A stretch of 64,000 bases of DNA from Eutypella sp. D-1 (Eukaryota; Ascomycota; Sordariomycetes; Xylariales; Diatrypaceae). A model generated the notes under the pieces. That model made no database searches and was not told the DNA's origin. It saw nothing but the letters and a program-made list of their open reading frames with translations. Both the position numbers and the translations under genes were made by a program. The stretch's first letter is position 1; every line of letters begins with the position of its first letter. Positions 22,549 to 33,998 of the stretch are shown one piece after another. The stretch spans positions 372,001 through 436,000 of the forward strand of contig JAJTTP010000026.1 of assembly GCA_023313575.1 (NCBI GenBank). Reading direction: 5' to 3'.

Positions 22549-24090
22549 AGGTCCAGGTGCTTAGAGCAAAGGGAAGAACGCTACCTGTTGGATTTGGCGG
22601 AATATTTTCGAATGTGGTCTCCCCCATCGACGTTTCACTCTGGCCACCTCAGTGTCCACCGGTCCAATGGTCCTTTCGTAGGGTCTTCCCGCACCTGGAT
22701 GACTGTCATCCCGAAGCATCCTATGGCGTATAAAGTCATTCCAAAACCCGAGTAACGCCGCTTTCCTGTAGAACCGTGCCACGGCATAGGGCTGCATGGC
22801 CCACTGTATTCTATCATTCCTATCTACCTTCGGTACATTGTCCGAGATTTCGGGAAACGCTCGAAGCGCAGCTAAGAATATCTGCTTATAGGCCAAGTCG
22901 AAGGATAAATCGCGGATTTCTTGGAACCAGCCGTCATCGACCTCTATTAGTGAGCGGCACGGGGGGTTCCAGCTCCGTTTAAGGGACTCGCATAAACTGC
23001 TACGCGATCTGGGTAGCAACAAGGTTCGCAGTGTCTTTGCTACAATGGAAAATAGCTTCATATTCTCGTGGAAAGACTTGATGCTCGGGATCACCACGTC
23101 CAGGCGAAGAAGTCGATCTTTCAGCTCGTCGCGCTGTCGCGGGCGCCGCACCCCAGAAAAAATGCGAGACTGGCCAAGAAGCGAGCAGATCAACTGACGA
23201 TCGACGAGGCTCACGGAGGGAGCAAGGGACTGCAGATGACGGACCGTGCTGATATCAACGCACTCCCGCAACGCTGGGTCTCCGCCGGCAATATAGTCCC
23301 ACACCTCATACACGTGCTTTAAGTAGCGAACCAGCTCATCGGTACAATGAAGAGCCAGGTGCTTATGAAGGTTTCCAAGCTCCAGGCCCGCCCAGAGACC
23401 GGGAAACACAAGCAATGCGTCGAGCACTTGTAGCACGGTTTCCCCGTTCCTGGTTGCATTCTTCTTACGTTTCGCGGCGGTATTGTTCGCTGCTAACAAA
23501 ATGTTCAGGCTTGCTTGTTTGCTGGGACTTAATCTGGCGCGCCACTGATTCATCAGCTCGGGTCTCGAATCGTATCTGCGAATGTTCCGGAAAATCTCGC
23601 CGTCGGAATGAGCACATCGTAAAGAGTAACGCTCGGCTAATGTGCGAATAAGCTCATCGTAAGTTGCGCGCGCGAGGTCGTCAGGGGGGCAGTGCAGTTG
23701 GACCACCCAAGATGTATCGTCTCCAAATAGCTTCTCCGCTGCTTTCACTCGATGGATTCCGGCCGGACACCATATTCTAGTATGTTTCACCACCGGGTAC
23801 GTCCCGCTATGAGGCGTCTGCTTCAGGCCCGGGCGAGTTATGTTTAACTCGCGTAAAATATCCGTCAGCTCTGCTTCACTAACCACCCCGCGAATATGGT
23901 TATCGGGTGTATCTGGCTCGAAAGCGAGGGAGAAGGCATCCTCGAGTTGGAGCAGAATACGGGGATCCAGCTCTCTCCGATAGTTTTGTCTCGGCTCGAA
24001 GTTTAGGAGGACGCTTGGCGCCCTGACAAAGCCAGCTAGAAATCGACTATGCAGGCCCGCGGGCACAAAGTCGGCCGCCGGCATGTCCAT
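22500..24090 (-). pseudogene. DUF3723 protein (Starship accessory gene), probably truncated by a late TAA
   Basis: The 509-codon frame from ATG at 24090 carries the DUF3723 hallmarks in order: GIHRVKAAEKL (about residues 111-121), HSDGEIFRNIRRYD (161-174), RARLSPSKQASL (184-195) and PGLWAGLELGNLHKHLALH (230-248), followed by a helical C-terminal region. DUF3723 proteins are one of the recurrent accessory families of Starship giant transposons; their biochemical role is unknown. The frame stops with TAA at 22561-22563. It then continues open in the same frame with sequence resembling the usual DUF3723 tail (LQRSFLRSFLGD), so the stop looks secondary and could derive from CAA. It is divergent from the coiled-coil gene at 24357. 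Confidence 0.75.
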
Positions 24091-24356
24091 TTTCCTGTTC
24101 GATTTACAAGGCTCGGAGTCAGTGTTGAAGCACCAGCATGTTCGTTCTTGTAGATATCAGGATTCGTTCCGCAGCTGGGATTCTTCGTTTGCCGGTGAAC
24201 CGTGTTCAGTTTTTCAAAAGCGAATTCCCGATACCCGTAACACCCCGGTCCCGCAACCAACCAGCAATGGGTACGTACTCTTATAACCAACTATTTTAAC
24301 CGTACGGGTCCACCACATGGGGACTTTCTGCACCTCTGAGCGACAACTACATCAAC

Positions 24357-24965
24357 ATGGATAACGAATACGGCGCAAACCAGCTTATCTCCAGGTACTG
24401 GGAGCAGCACCGAAGTTTAATGGTCCAGAGAGAACGCGACGACGACGAAACGGAAGCCGCCTATTCACACCGGCTCGATGTCTTAGAAGGTGTCTTCGAT
24501 ACACGTTTGGCGCTGTGGCGGGAGGAGCGACAAAATCTGTCCACCGCCCTCTCTGAGGCAAAGCTGAGGCTCGAGAAGACGCAAGAAGAGATCCGCAGCA
24601 TCGAACAAAGCCTCACACTGGTTTCGAAGCACGAAACAGACTTGGAGCTGGACTGCCAAGTCGAGCAGGAACGTGTATTGAATGAGTACGATCGGGCCAG
24701 CTGCGCGATAGCCTCGAAAAGGCAGGACGCGGATTTGAAGGCATCCTTTGTTCTGATAAGAGATCTGGCACGCGACTACGAACCATGCACGCCACGCACA
24801 TATGCTAACAGTCTATAGAAACGTACCCTCGAAGACGGAGAATGCTGCCCTTCCAAGCGACAAAATCTCGGGTACGAGGATCGGTCACAGGGGATTCGGG
24901 TGGAGGATGATGCGAGGGATATACTGGGCGATTTTCTGCTTGGCTTGTCACCTAAGGAAGAGTGA
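24357..24965 (+). CDS. Coiled-coil protein between DUF3723 and PLP
   Basis: ATG at 24357 begins a highly charged helical protein (EERQNLSTALSEAKLRLEKT, KTQEEIRSIEQSLTLVSKHE) with heptad-like spacing over residues about 15-135. The frame reaches TAG at 24816-24818 and then goes straight on in the same frame to TGA at 24965, with equally protein-like sequence (KRTLEDGECC, VEDDARDILGDFLLGLSP). Two readings are possible. Either the TAG is the end of an intron (TGCTAAC lies 7 nt upstream) whose donor I cannot identify, or it is a point mutation of CAG. Function unknown. Its position between DUF3723 and the patatin-like gene suggests it belongs to the same mobile block. Confidence 0.55.
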
Positions 24966-25242
24966 AACAAGCGGCTAGTCCAGAGCTTTGATGGGCTCCC
25001 CGGACTAGGTAGTTTCGGTCGTTCTCTATAGTCCCCATGCTATCCGCTCTCATTATAGACCTACCAGGAGTAGTGTGTAATTAGGAAAGCAGTTTTGAGA
25101 ACTTGGGTTTCCGTTATCGCGATTTGCACCATGTCTCAAACAGACCCTAATTTTCTTTCCTTTTATATAATGGCCACCATGCGCACCTTTAGACAAAGGA
25201 ACTCCACCACCGGCAGATAAACCCACGATAGGGGGACTTATC

Positions 25243-27584
25243 ATGGCGTTGCAACCCTGGCTTGCCTTGTCTGCCCCAGCTCCCGGGTTTCAAGGTAGTT
25301 ACTTGCTAGAGAGCCCTTGTAAGCACCCCGTGAATGAAGCCGCGCCTATTCTCTTCTGCGTTGGCAACGCGGGCAAGCAGAGGTTTCTCCAAAGCACGGG
25401 AGCGGCGGGCTGCGATCAAGAAGAGAACACGATCCTGCTGCGCGACTGGTACCACTATGTCATCGCCGACTGTCACTTTACCACCACCTCGATGTTGAGG
25501 AAAATGCGTGGCGGGGTGATGCCAGCCGAAGCCCGACTGCATCACCTGATGCTCGAAGACCCGGAGTCTGTGCTTGCGCGCCTTGTCCGGCCGTTTGTAT
25601 CATCCATCCTATTTTTCGCGGATGATCTCGGGGGCTTGCGCTGCTCAGCCCGCACCTTGGCAAAATGGGCACTTTTCTCCATGCAGGACAACATCCCGTT
25701 CCCTCCACGCCTGCTCCTCGTGCACCACTGTAGCGGAGCGGATGCTCGCTTATTCTGCCGCCAGACGGATGCAGAACTGCTGACGCTCTTGAGGCGGACG
25801 TCGCCCGAGCGTCCATACACGATCGCCGAGGTCAGGGAGATCCGGAGACGGTGTTTTGACAGCGTCGAAGTGATACCACAAGATGTGTTGCTCGACACGT
25901 TGTCCGAACGCTATGCGGAGCAATTACATGTGCGGTCCGTGGAGCAGGGTGTAGCCTTTAGACTTCTGGTGGCCCATCTTTGTGAACATCCCTCTCTAGG
26001 GTTTGACATGCTCGAAGCGTTGAACTCGAAAGAGCCCATGCCACCGTGCAGCGGCTTCTATATTGCGCGGTTTCTGAAGCTGGCTGCAAAGGCCATGGTC
26101 GACCCAATTCCGTTCCTGGCCTCGTGCCTAGCATCTGAAAGCACGTCCTGCCTCGTGCGCGGTAAGTTTAGCGGGGATGACAATCCGGTGAGGGTGATGC
26201 TGATGCCGTAAGATTTTCCAATCGACCAAATCTTCCAAACACGATACCAGCCGATACTGGCCCGTGCGCGACTCGAAATACGAGACAAATACCCGGAACT
26301 AGTATCTCAACTACGGACTGAGTATTGCCGTATGCGAAATCGGATCATTGGGGAGTCCGGACGCCATCTGATGTTCCTTAACATGTCGCCGGTCCCTACG
26401 GATGTCAAGGTTTGCTTCTTTTGTATTTTCCGCGCTCCGATCCACGTTTTGTCATGCCGCCACCGCTTATGTGACGCATGCCTCCGATTACATGGTGACG
26501 GAGGCGTATCTATGCGTTACAAGATACCACGGTGCCCCTTCTGTCAGACGGCCAATGAGCGCCATGTATATATACAGCCTCCTATGGCCCCTCCTAGAGT
26601 CCTTGTGCTCCACAGCTGGTCGATCCTATCAGCTGTTTGCTTCCTGCGAGACGTTCGGGCGCGCCTGTTTGGGCCGATACATGAATACCTGGACATGGTT
26701 ATAGGGGCGAATAAAGGTTAGTGCGCCCCCCTCCCCCCAGCCCTCGACGATGTATTAACATTAACACCTCTAGGGTGCACCGTTGTCAGCGACGTATTCG
26801 TCAGTGGACTGTCGACTAAAACGTGTCTAGCCAAGCACGAGTCCCGCGTGAATAAAGGGCGGCTGCCCAAATTCGGGCGCCGGGCAATTGACGCCGATGC
26901 AAGATTTCCCGGTAGCTTCCAAGTCGGCCTTCTCAAGCATGGGTATATGGAGATAAGTTGGGGCTCGGCTATAAAGAGTTCGAGGTACGAACAACCCCGC
27001 AATAAGGTCCCAACGGCTAACGGTCCTGCAGAGAAACCTCTATGGTTGATGCTATCCGGCGAATGTGCGACAAGTTCTGGGCTACTCCGCGAGTTTTTGG
27101 TATCGGCAACGCCGCGCCAGCTTCAGTCGCTGCGTCGCTTATCGCCGGGCTTTTCTATGCCAAGATTATTAACAGACCTGGAGATAAGGTATACGAGTTG
27201 ATGATTTTATGCCGGCTGGAGGTCGGCCCGCATCTCGCAAGTCTTATTAAGGGCCTGCTCGAAATGGGAGTTCGGATATACTACGAGATAGACGGGCATG
27301 ATTACCCGAGTGCCACTTTCTGTGAAGAATCGACATGGGACCGATGCACGAAGGGCCAGACGCTCGAGAGGCGTTTGGATTTGACACACGTTTATAGCCA
27401 GTCACACGTGCAGGTCCAGGTAAATAGCGTCGCTGAACGCGAGCATCGAGAGAATTTGTCCAACTCCCCGTGCAAAGCAGGGGATATAATGGAATTTGAT
27501 ATGTCCGATGACGCCGAAGATTGGGATAGCAGCTTTGTGGATAGTGGGAGCTGTTATGGGGGATACACCCCAGTCTTAATTTAA
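25243..27584 (+). pseudogene. Starship-type patatin-like phospholipase (PLP), degenerate
   Basis: Three exons (25243-26716, 26774-26984, 27032-27584) keep phase throughout and total 746 codons, with one internal TAA at codon 323 (26209-26211). The N-terminal region (LVRPFVSSILFFADDLGGL, CFDSVEVIP) matches the conserved N-terminal domain of Starship PLPs. A RING-like Cys/His cluster follows (CFFCIFRAPIHVLSCRHRLC, later CPFC). Where the patatin oxyanion motif DGGGxR should follow PPRVLVL, the sequence is HSWSIL. The nucleophile motif GxSxG after EYLDMVI reads GANKG, with no Ser. The middle of the patatin domain with the catalytic Asp is missing. A C-terminal helical region (KVYELMILCRLEVGPH) remains. 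So the enzyme cannot be a catalytically normal lipase. Confidence 0.75.
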
Positions 27585-28132
27585 GAATGCCCGAAGGTGC
27601 CCGTATGCTGGCATTAAGGGGTGGAGATCGAGTCTGAGAAGGCAAGCATTAAATCGAACACTTCGTTGGGGGGGGATCTCTCGAGCAGGGCAGATAGTGA
27701 GATCGAGAGGCTACAGTCGCTTCTCGAGGACATCATGCACGACAATTCCACTTAATTCATTTAGCGCGCGCTTAACAAGTTGTATTCAGATCCGAAATAC
27801 TTCTTATCTGTTACGCGATGGATAATCTTTGGTTCACGTATTGCGTGTTTAATTATTACGTGCTATTCTACACGTACGAATCCAGAGCGAAGCCCAGCTT
27901 AACGCCGAAAACGAATGAGGTAAGCAAATTGCGCCCAATTAGATACCGTGCTACCTTACTCTACAAAGTACTGTTTCCCACGGCTGTGGGATCGAGTGTT
28001 CTTCCTTGGGGGGATTCCTCGGCCTGACCGGTTAGCCGGCGGTCTCGCTTTGCTCGATGTTCTCGACGAAGGCGGTTCCAGCAGCTCCTCCGATCCATGC
28101 GAGGAAGTCTGAGATCGAAGATTGGACGTGCC

Positions 28133-28594
28133 CTAGGGGCTTCCCACGGATGTGAAGGACGTATATGTCGAGGAGCTGGATGATATGCAGCTTGCTGGGG
28201 TCGACGCATCGTCACGATTTTCCCCGTCTGTGCCCATTTCCGCCAGGATATTTGCCTGGAGCTCGTCTGCCGCCGAGAGGACTTGGGGCGACTGCCGGGC
28301 GCTGTGTGGATCCTGCGCATGATATGGCTGGAGGTGATGATCGGAGACAAAAGGGGTGAGCCGGTCGGCCACGGTTTCGAAATTATCGGGGGAAAACGAG
28401 TTTTCCGCCTGGACGTCGAAGTCAGGGACAACAGGCCATGTCGTGTCCGACTTGTAGCTGTATTTGATACCATTGTATTGCACGAAAATTGCAACCTTGG
28501 CACCGTGCTTGCGGTATAACATATTGCCTTTCTTCATAAGGCCTTGCCGGCGGCCGGTGAAGTTCCGCATTTCGCAGTAAGGCCTGGGTGGCAT
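28133..28594 (-). CDS. Short MADS-box-like protein
   Basis: ATG at 28594 opens 153 codons. Residues about 11-50 (NFTGRRQGLMKKGNMLYRKH, then GAKVAIFVQYNGIKYSYKS) align with the MADS/SRF DNA-binding fold: the GRRxGLxKK basic helix followed by the beta strands. The rest is disordered, with a Ser/Thr-rich C-terminus. It lacks K- or SAM-type extensions. Single-domain MADS-like proteins of this kind occur in fungal mobile regions, to my recollection. It would bind DNA in the nucleus if functional. It lies between the PLP gene and the ferric-reductase gene. Confidence 0.55.
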   Translation of the reverse strand: MPPRPYCEMRNFTGRRQGLMKKGNMLYRKHGAKVAIFVQYNGIKYSYKSDTTWPVVPDFDVQAENSFSPDNFETVADRLTPFVSDHHLQPYHAQDPHSARQSPQVLSAADELQANILAEMGTDGENRDDASTPASCISSSSSTYTSFTSVGSP

Positions 28595-29098
28595 ACTGAA
28601 TGTATACGAGTGACTTGGTGGAAAAGGGGGGCGTGTGGGTAGTCGCGACAGTGAACTAATTCGCGAGAAGCGGTTACCGTGTATCTAGGAGTGCATATTA
28701 GGTATCTGGAATAGATATTTCGATTATCTGCCATACCCAAGGTGGCCTATATAAGTAGGTCCTCGGTCTCCTAGGTACGTACCCACTTATGCAGTGCATG
28801 GGACATAATTAGGAGTTGGCATAATGCCGGTGGACGTACCGGGGCTCGTTAGCCGTGCGGGTAGTTGCCCCAAGTACCTAGGTATCATAAGCGCTGAACC
28901 GATCTAAATTTAGTGCTTGGCTCAGCTTGGGACAATTCCTGTTTACGAGACACCGGATTCGGGATTCCGGTAAGACGTTTTGCCCCTTTCGGCATGTCAG
29001 TCTTCCTTATCTATACCTCTTCTCTCCGCAACTTGTCGTCAACCCCGTCCGCCGTCTCGAAAGGGCCACCCACCCATTCCTCCCGAGTTGGCTTCAGC

Positions 29099-31042
29099 AT
29101 GGCGGGAAGCATTACCATTGAAGCTTGGTATGCGATACTAGGCTGTTCGATTGTAGCACTTCTTATATTCTCCCGACTTTTCCTTTTCCTTCACCCTTCT
29201 GCACTGAGGGTCCGGCTTAATCGCCACCTCTTCCATCCAATTCTGTTTGCCAACGTCACGCGATGCCAGGCCTTGCTGCTGCTGGCGTATGTGACTGTGA
29301 ACATCCTGGTCCTGGTCTTCCCGCGACAGAACCAGGCGGAGATTGGACGGAAAGCGGCGCTGATATCTGCTTTGAACATCATACCTCTCTCCTTAGGCGG
29401 GCGGACAAACTACTTTGCAGACCTCATCGGAATTCCGTTAGGAACCTACCGCTTCTGGCACTTTTGGATAGGCCGCGTCGCTTTAACACAGGCCCTGCTT
29501 CATGCTGGCATCACGCTTGCCGGGGAACCGATCCAATATGACTCCTCGGCAATTGCGGGGTGGATTGTAAGTGCACCCAGCGGAGTGTCCAACAATGCTG
29601 ACTTCGTGTTCTAAGGTCGCGGCTGTCTTCCTTTTGGTTATGGTCTCGTCAGTGCCGGTGGTGCGGAACTGGTCGTACGCCATCTATGCAAAGGCACATG
29701 TCGTGCTTGTGCTTAGTTCGCTGGTCGGACTAATATGGCACGTCCTCTGGCAAGGGCTGTTTGAGAAGACAACCGCCTTCGTTGCTGCCGCGATATGGAT
29801 CCTTTCTGCCCTTGCAAGAACTATCCTGTATGTTCGCTTACGTTGGAAGCTGATTGCGACGGTAGGCCAGAGCTTTACCGCCCATGGCGGCACTCACCTG
29901 GAGATCAACTTGAAGGCGCCTATTCGCCCGTTTCCGGGAATGTATTTTTACATCTATTTTTCCGGCCTTCCTCTCAGGTACAAATTTCACGGCTTCCCCA
30001 TGGTCTCTTCTTTCTGGGAGGCTTCCCAAGATAAGACTGTCACCACGCGGCTCTATTTTTTAATGCAGGATGGCCACGCTCTTCCTTCCTTCACGTCTCG
30101 CGGGATCGAGAAGTTCACGCTCGAAGGCCCCTACGGGGCCACCTTGGGTCTCCATACTTATGAAACGGTAATACTCTTAGCGGAAAGCATAGGGATTGCT
30201 GGTGTGCTACCTTATGCGCTGGACCTGGTTCAAAGACGACAGCATGACGAAGTACTGAAAGATAAAAAGATCCCAGCCAACTTCCGTGATGTTACCAGGA
30301 AGGTAGACCTTATGTGGAAGCTAGGGAGTGATGACGAGGATAGCTGGTGCGATAAACAGCTGCAGACGCTCATGGCTCTGGACGGGTCCAAAGTAAGTAC
30401 ATTACATGCGCATCCATGCATCTGCGCTAACGGCGCAGACCTTAGTCTCGGGAAGGCTGTTCTATCCCTCCCACCGCCATGTGCTCCAGATTCCTGACAA
30501 GGCAGCGAAATTTTGGAAAAGCCGCTTCGACTGCGACGAGTCACAAGTGAATGATCATATGGACCACTGCATCAAGTGGTATTCGAACTTCTGTGCCGGG
30601 AGAAGCGTTGTTGTTGGTAAGTGTGCTCTGATCTACGAGGAACCGATTTTTAATGCTAGAAGTTTGTGGAACGCGCCCATTCCGCAGGCGGATCCGTGAG
30701 GTTATTACCAGCTCGCCACGCTTACAGGTGGACTTGATGGAAACCGAGTTCCAACCACGCTGTATCCCTCAGACTGGGGCTACACCAAACGCTCCGAAGC
30801 AAGCAGAAGAGACTCGTCCGTATCATCCGGAGATGCATCCACTGCCAAGCGTCAACACGGGAGATTGGTCGGAACAGTCTGTGAAAAATTACCTCAGGCA
30901 GAAATCGAGAGAAGTCCGGCACTTTACTCAAGCCCATATAGATTCGGGTCTTGGGAGAGCTTACCAAGCCGAGCCGGATAAGAAATCACGCATCCGGAAG
31001 GTTAACATGGGAGATATCCAAGTCATACAAAATGCACCCTGA
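29099..31042 (+). pseudogene. Ferric-reductase-like protein (FRE type), frameshifted in the last exon
   Basis: Exons 29099-29566, 29616-30392 and 30439-30616 join in phase. Histidines at residues 121/135 (RFWHFW...LLHAGI) and 184/198 (KAHVV...IWHVL) form two H-X13-H pairs, the bis-haem signature of ferric reductase transmembrane domains, within several hydrophobic helices. The FAD region reads HGFPMVSSFW instead of HPF(T/S). The NADP region has LEGPYGATLG and a GIAGVLPYALDL motif. The final exon after 30688 continues as family-like sequence (EVITSSPRLQVDLMETEFQP), but one nucleotide out of phase with the GTAAGT donor before it. This suggests a 1-nt deletion, or splicing I misread. A tail of about 90 codons follows the normal family end. 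FRE genes are recurrent Starship cargo; an intact one would reduce extracellular iron. Confidence 0.7.
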
Positions 31043-33998
31043 TCATAGGATAGGATATAGATTGAAAGCATGTTACTCGATCCTGCATTACAAACGCCAA
31101 TATCTATCCGGAGGGCTAGGCAGTTGTTGCATATATCAGTTGATAATACAGAACCGTTCTTTAGTTATAGTTGTAAATATTGTCATCATCGAAATACCAA
31201 CTCAAAAAGCCAACAACACCATCCTCCCCTTCCTCCTCCTCTATTTGACAACAATGAAAAGTTCAATCTGGCCTTTAAACCCCAAATTATCCTGTTCCCC
31301 ATTGTGGTAAATTTGCAGTAAGGAGGAAGTACTATCGAATAAAGGAATACCGAAGTTCTTCGCCTTGTCGGCGGACTTATAGGGATTTTCTCCTATATGC
31401 TCTTGCTCGTGGAGCACGAGGTAATGCCGACGCGAGAAGCATCTCCTGCGGGTCTGGTAGGTGTGTTTGTGCTTCGTGCTCGGCCTCTGCGAATTAATCC
31501 CTGGCATCCGCGGTTACGCTTGCGACTAATGGCGTCAGAGATAGGCTGTCTGGCCCGGACGCCGGCAGATGCTCTACCGGCTTCGGCGCAGGTGAGTTGT
31601 GGCCTTTAAGACTAGTACCAGCTCGCAGCGGCAAAAATAAAGAATGGGAATTCTGAACCGGGTCGTAGTTCATATACGCCGGCACTGGTTGGAGCATGTT
31701 TTTAATCGCCAGCGAGCCTAATTGGCAGTTAGTCACATAGCCACTTCTCCTGTGTTAACTCGGAATGCCTCTTATACCTGAATATTGGCCTTGCCGGGAT
31801 TGCTTACTCCTCGAAAACTGGGTATCCACCTCCTTGAATAAGTTCGAGATCGGCTGGAGACGACAGTCGCTTGCTGACTGGGTCGGCAATAGGGTTAAAG
31901 ATTGGTTTGGCAGTCTTATACCGAACCTTGGTTCCGAGGGGTCGGCATGCTCGAGCTGGGCGCTTTCGTGCACTCTTCTCTTTTTTTAGTCGCTTTCTGT
32001 CACCAGCTGGCCGGGTTCCGTAAGACGGCGCTGTGATACAATTTAGCTCTTTAGGAAGAGGCTAGGAAAAGGCTGGGACGGGCAATTTTTAACTTACTTT
32101 TGCATACGTAGGGGCTGACGTCGTCCCTATCGCTGATGCGTGAAGATGGTCCGAGGCCAAGGCGGAGTGTTAGCCTCTAATCTGTTTAAGCAGCTAGGGC
32201 GTGGCGTCTGAATGATCACGTATATTATCTAAAGACCTTTTATAGCCTTCTACCGCCTTTCTCAATTTTTCGTCTGACTCCTGCTGATTTATCTCTACCC
32301 CTCTCTGCTCTCCCTCTAAAAGAATCCTCCTCGTTTTCTTAATCATTAAATTACGACATAAATCCTGACAGTCGGTACGTTCTTTCTGGTTGATTCTATA
32401 AAGAGTTTCCGTTACTAAAAAGTTCATTGGTTCAAAAATATAGCCTTTTCAAAAAGTTGTACGAACACAGCGGGCGGAACAATGAACCGTAGATCAGTCA
32501 TGGTAAAACGTAATGGAACAGATTTGGCGCCGCCGCCGAAGTGAAAATGAAGAGATAAGGATAAAAGCGACCGCGGCAAAAAGAAGCTTATGCGCGGAAA
32601 CCATGTACGCCCTGAGATGAGTACATTTGGATGAGCTGATGCCGTGCGAATGATTTAAATTGCTGCGTACGCAATTATATGAAAACAATGGTTGGCGGAA
32701 AGCTTTTACGTGTGCATCTTGGCTTGAGTGGGTAATAAGCCCCTCCGAGCTTTTAGATAATACATCATGCTGCAGTCCGCTACCTGGGCATTACTTACTA
32801 GGGTTCGTATCCTGTTATATGTACTTTATGCTACTGGGGAGGGGGGGCTAAGATCACTTTCGACAAACTCGTTCAAACGATGGTAATTAAGTTGGCGGCC
32901 GAGCATAACTGGAATAGGTACCCGGTCGAACGATTGCTGCTATGCCGAGATGTCGAGATTCTGCTTACCCTTAGTTGCAAGTAGGCCGGATCAGGCGGCA
33001 CCCCGGTGTAAAGGGTGATATAGCGACAAAGCATGTGTCTCGATCCCGACACACTCTGTAAAGCGATATATCATACCCCAAACCCGGGATGGCCCAATGG
33101 GGTTGCCCACTAAGGAGGAACAGCCTTGTGTTAATTCCTTACGGAGCTATGTACACAAAGGGCATATATATCGCCTTGACGATATGTTTTTTTAATTAGT
33201 CTCATAGGGGTCAGCTTGCAGGGGGATGTTAGGAATTGAAAGTCGCTGGGTGGCTGGCGTAAAAGCTTAGGACCGGGACAGAAACAATAGAACTGCAACC
33301 TTTTATCCGATAGGTAGGTATGGCGTACGGCTGCTACGACGGATATTAAAACAAGGGGTGCAAATTTGGTTAACACATATTTTGCTCCCAGAGTTCCAAA
33401 GGGCGTTTAAATCACCCAGTTATGATACAGGAACATAAAATGTCCCATTGCAGCTAGGCTTTGATATATAACAGGATTCTGGTATTCTCCGCTAGCAATC
33501 AAGTACAAAATGATGGCCAATCTACTTCTTAAAAGAGAAGTTAGGACGTACTAAATTATCATTACTCAGCTTAAGCACCTACTATGATTGCATGTTCAGT
33601 TATTATTATTATTCAAGCATCTGCATTCTTCTAGATTTCTCGCGGATAGGAGGGGTCTGTTTTGGTGTAGGTGTACATTAAAGTAAAGTCCTTGCCCAAC
33701 CCCCGAGATGGGTGGAGCCCAACCCTTGCTTAGTTGCCCGTGCCCGTCACAATTTCAACAGGTGGCCTCGCCGTTCAGGGGGTCGGCAAGCATGTTTAGG
33801 ATGCATGCGCGTGCTAGGCGTATAACATTATAATGTCCTATATCGGGTTCCTAGCGCTTATCCGATAAAAATCTACAAGGCCTGAGGTACGCCAAGACAT
33901 AATCCTCACCAATCAAACAACATGATTTCCGTTTCTGGCGCAGGGTGTTCCACAAAACAATTATGCTAAGGCTTTCTGGACCTAAGCAGTCAACAGTA
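31043..33998. other. Gene-poor interval
   Basis: I see no supported gene. Frames at 31241-31609 and 31755-31989 are mirror images on both strands. The lysine/glutamate-rich frame at 32194-32427 (-) lies in AT-rich DNA, has no upstream continuation and could be a transposon relic. 33000-33990 is AT-rich and empty. Confidence 0.4.

Noticed and set aside
25306..25898. Three antisense frames within the PLP gene
   Set aside because: Fully inside conserved PLP coding sequence on the other strand; no motif of their own.
27961..28503. 180-codon minus-strand frame overlapping the MADS-like gene
   Set aside because: Overlaps the MADS-like gene in another frame; Arg/Pro/Ser-biased and without motif, so a composition shadow.
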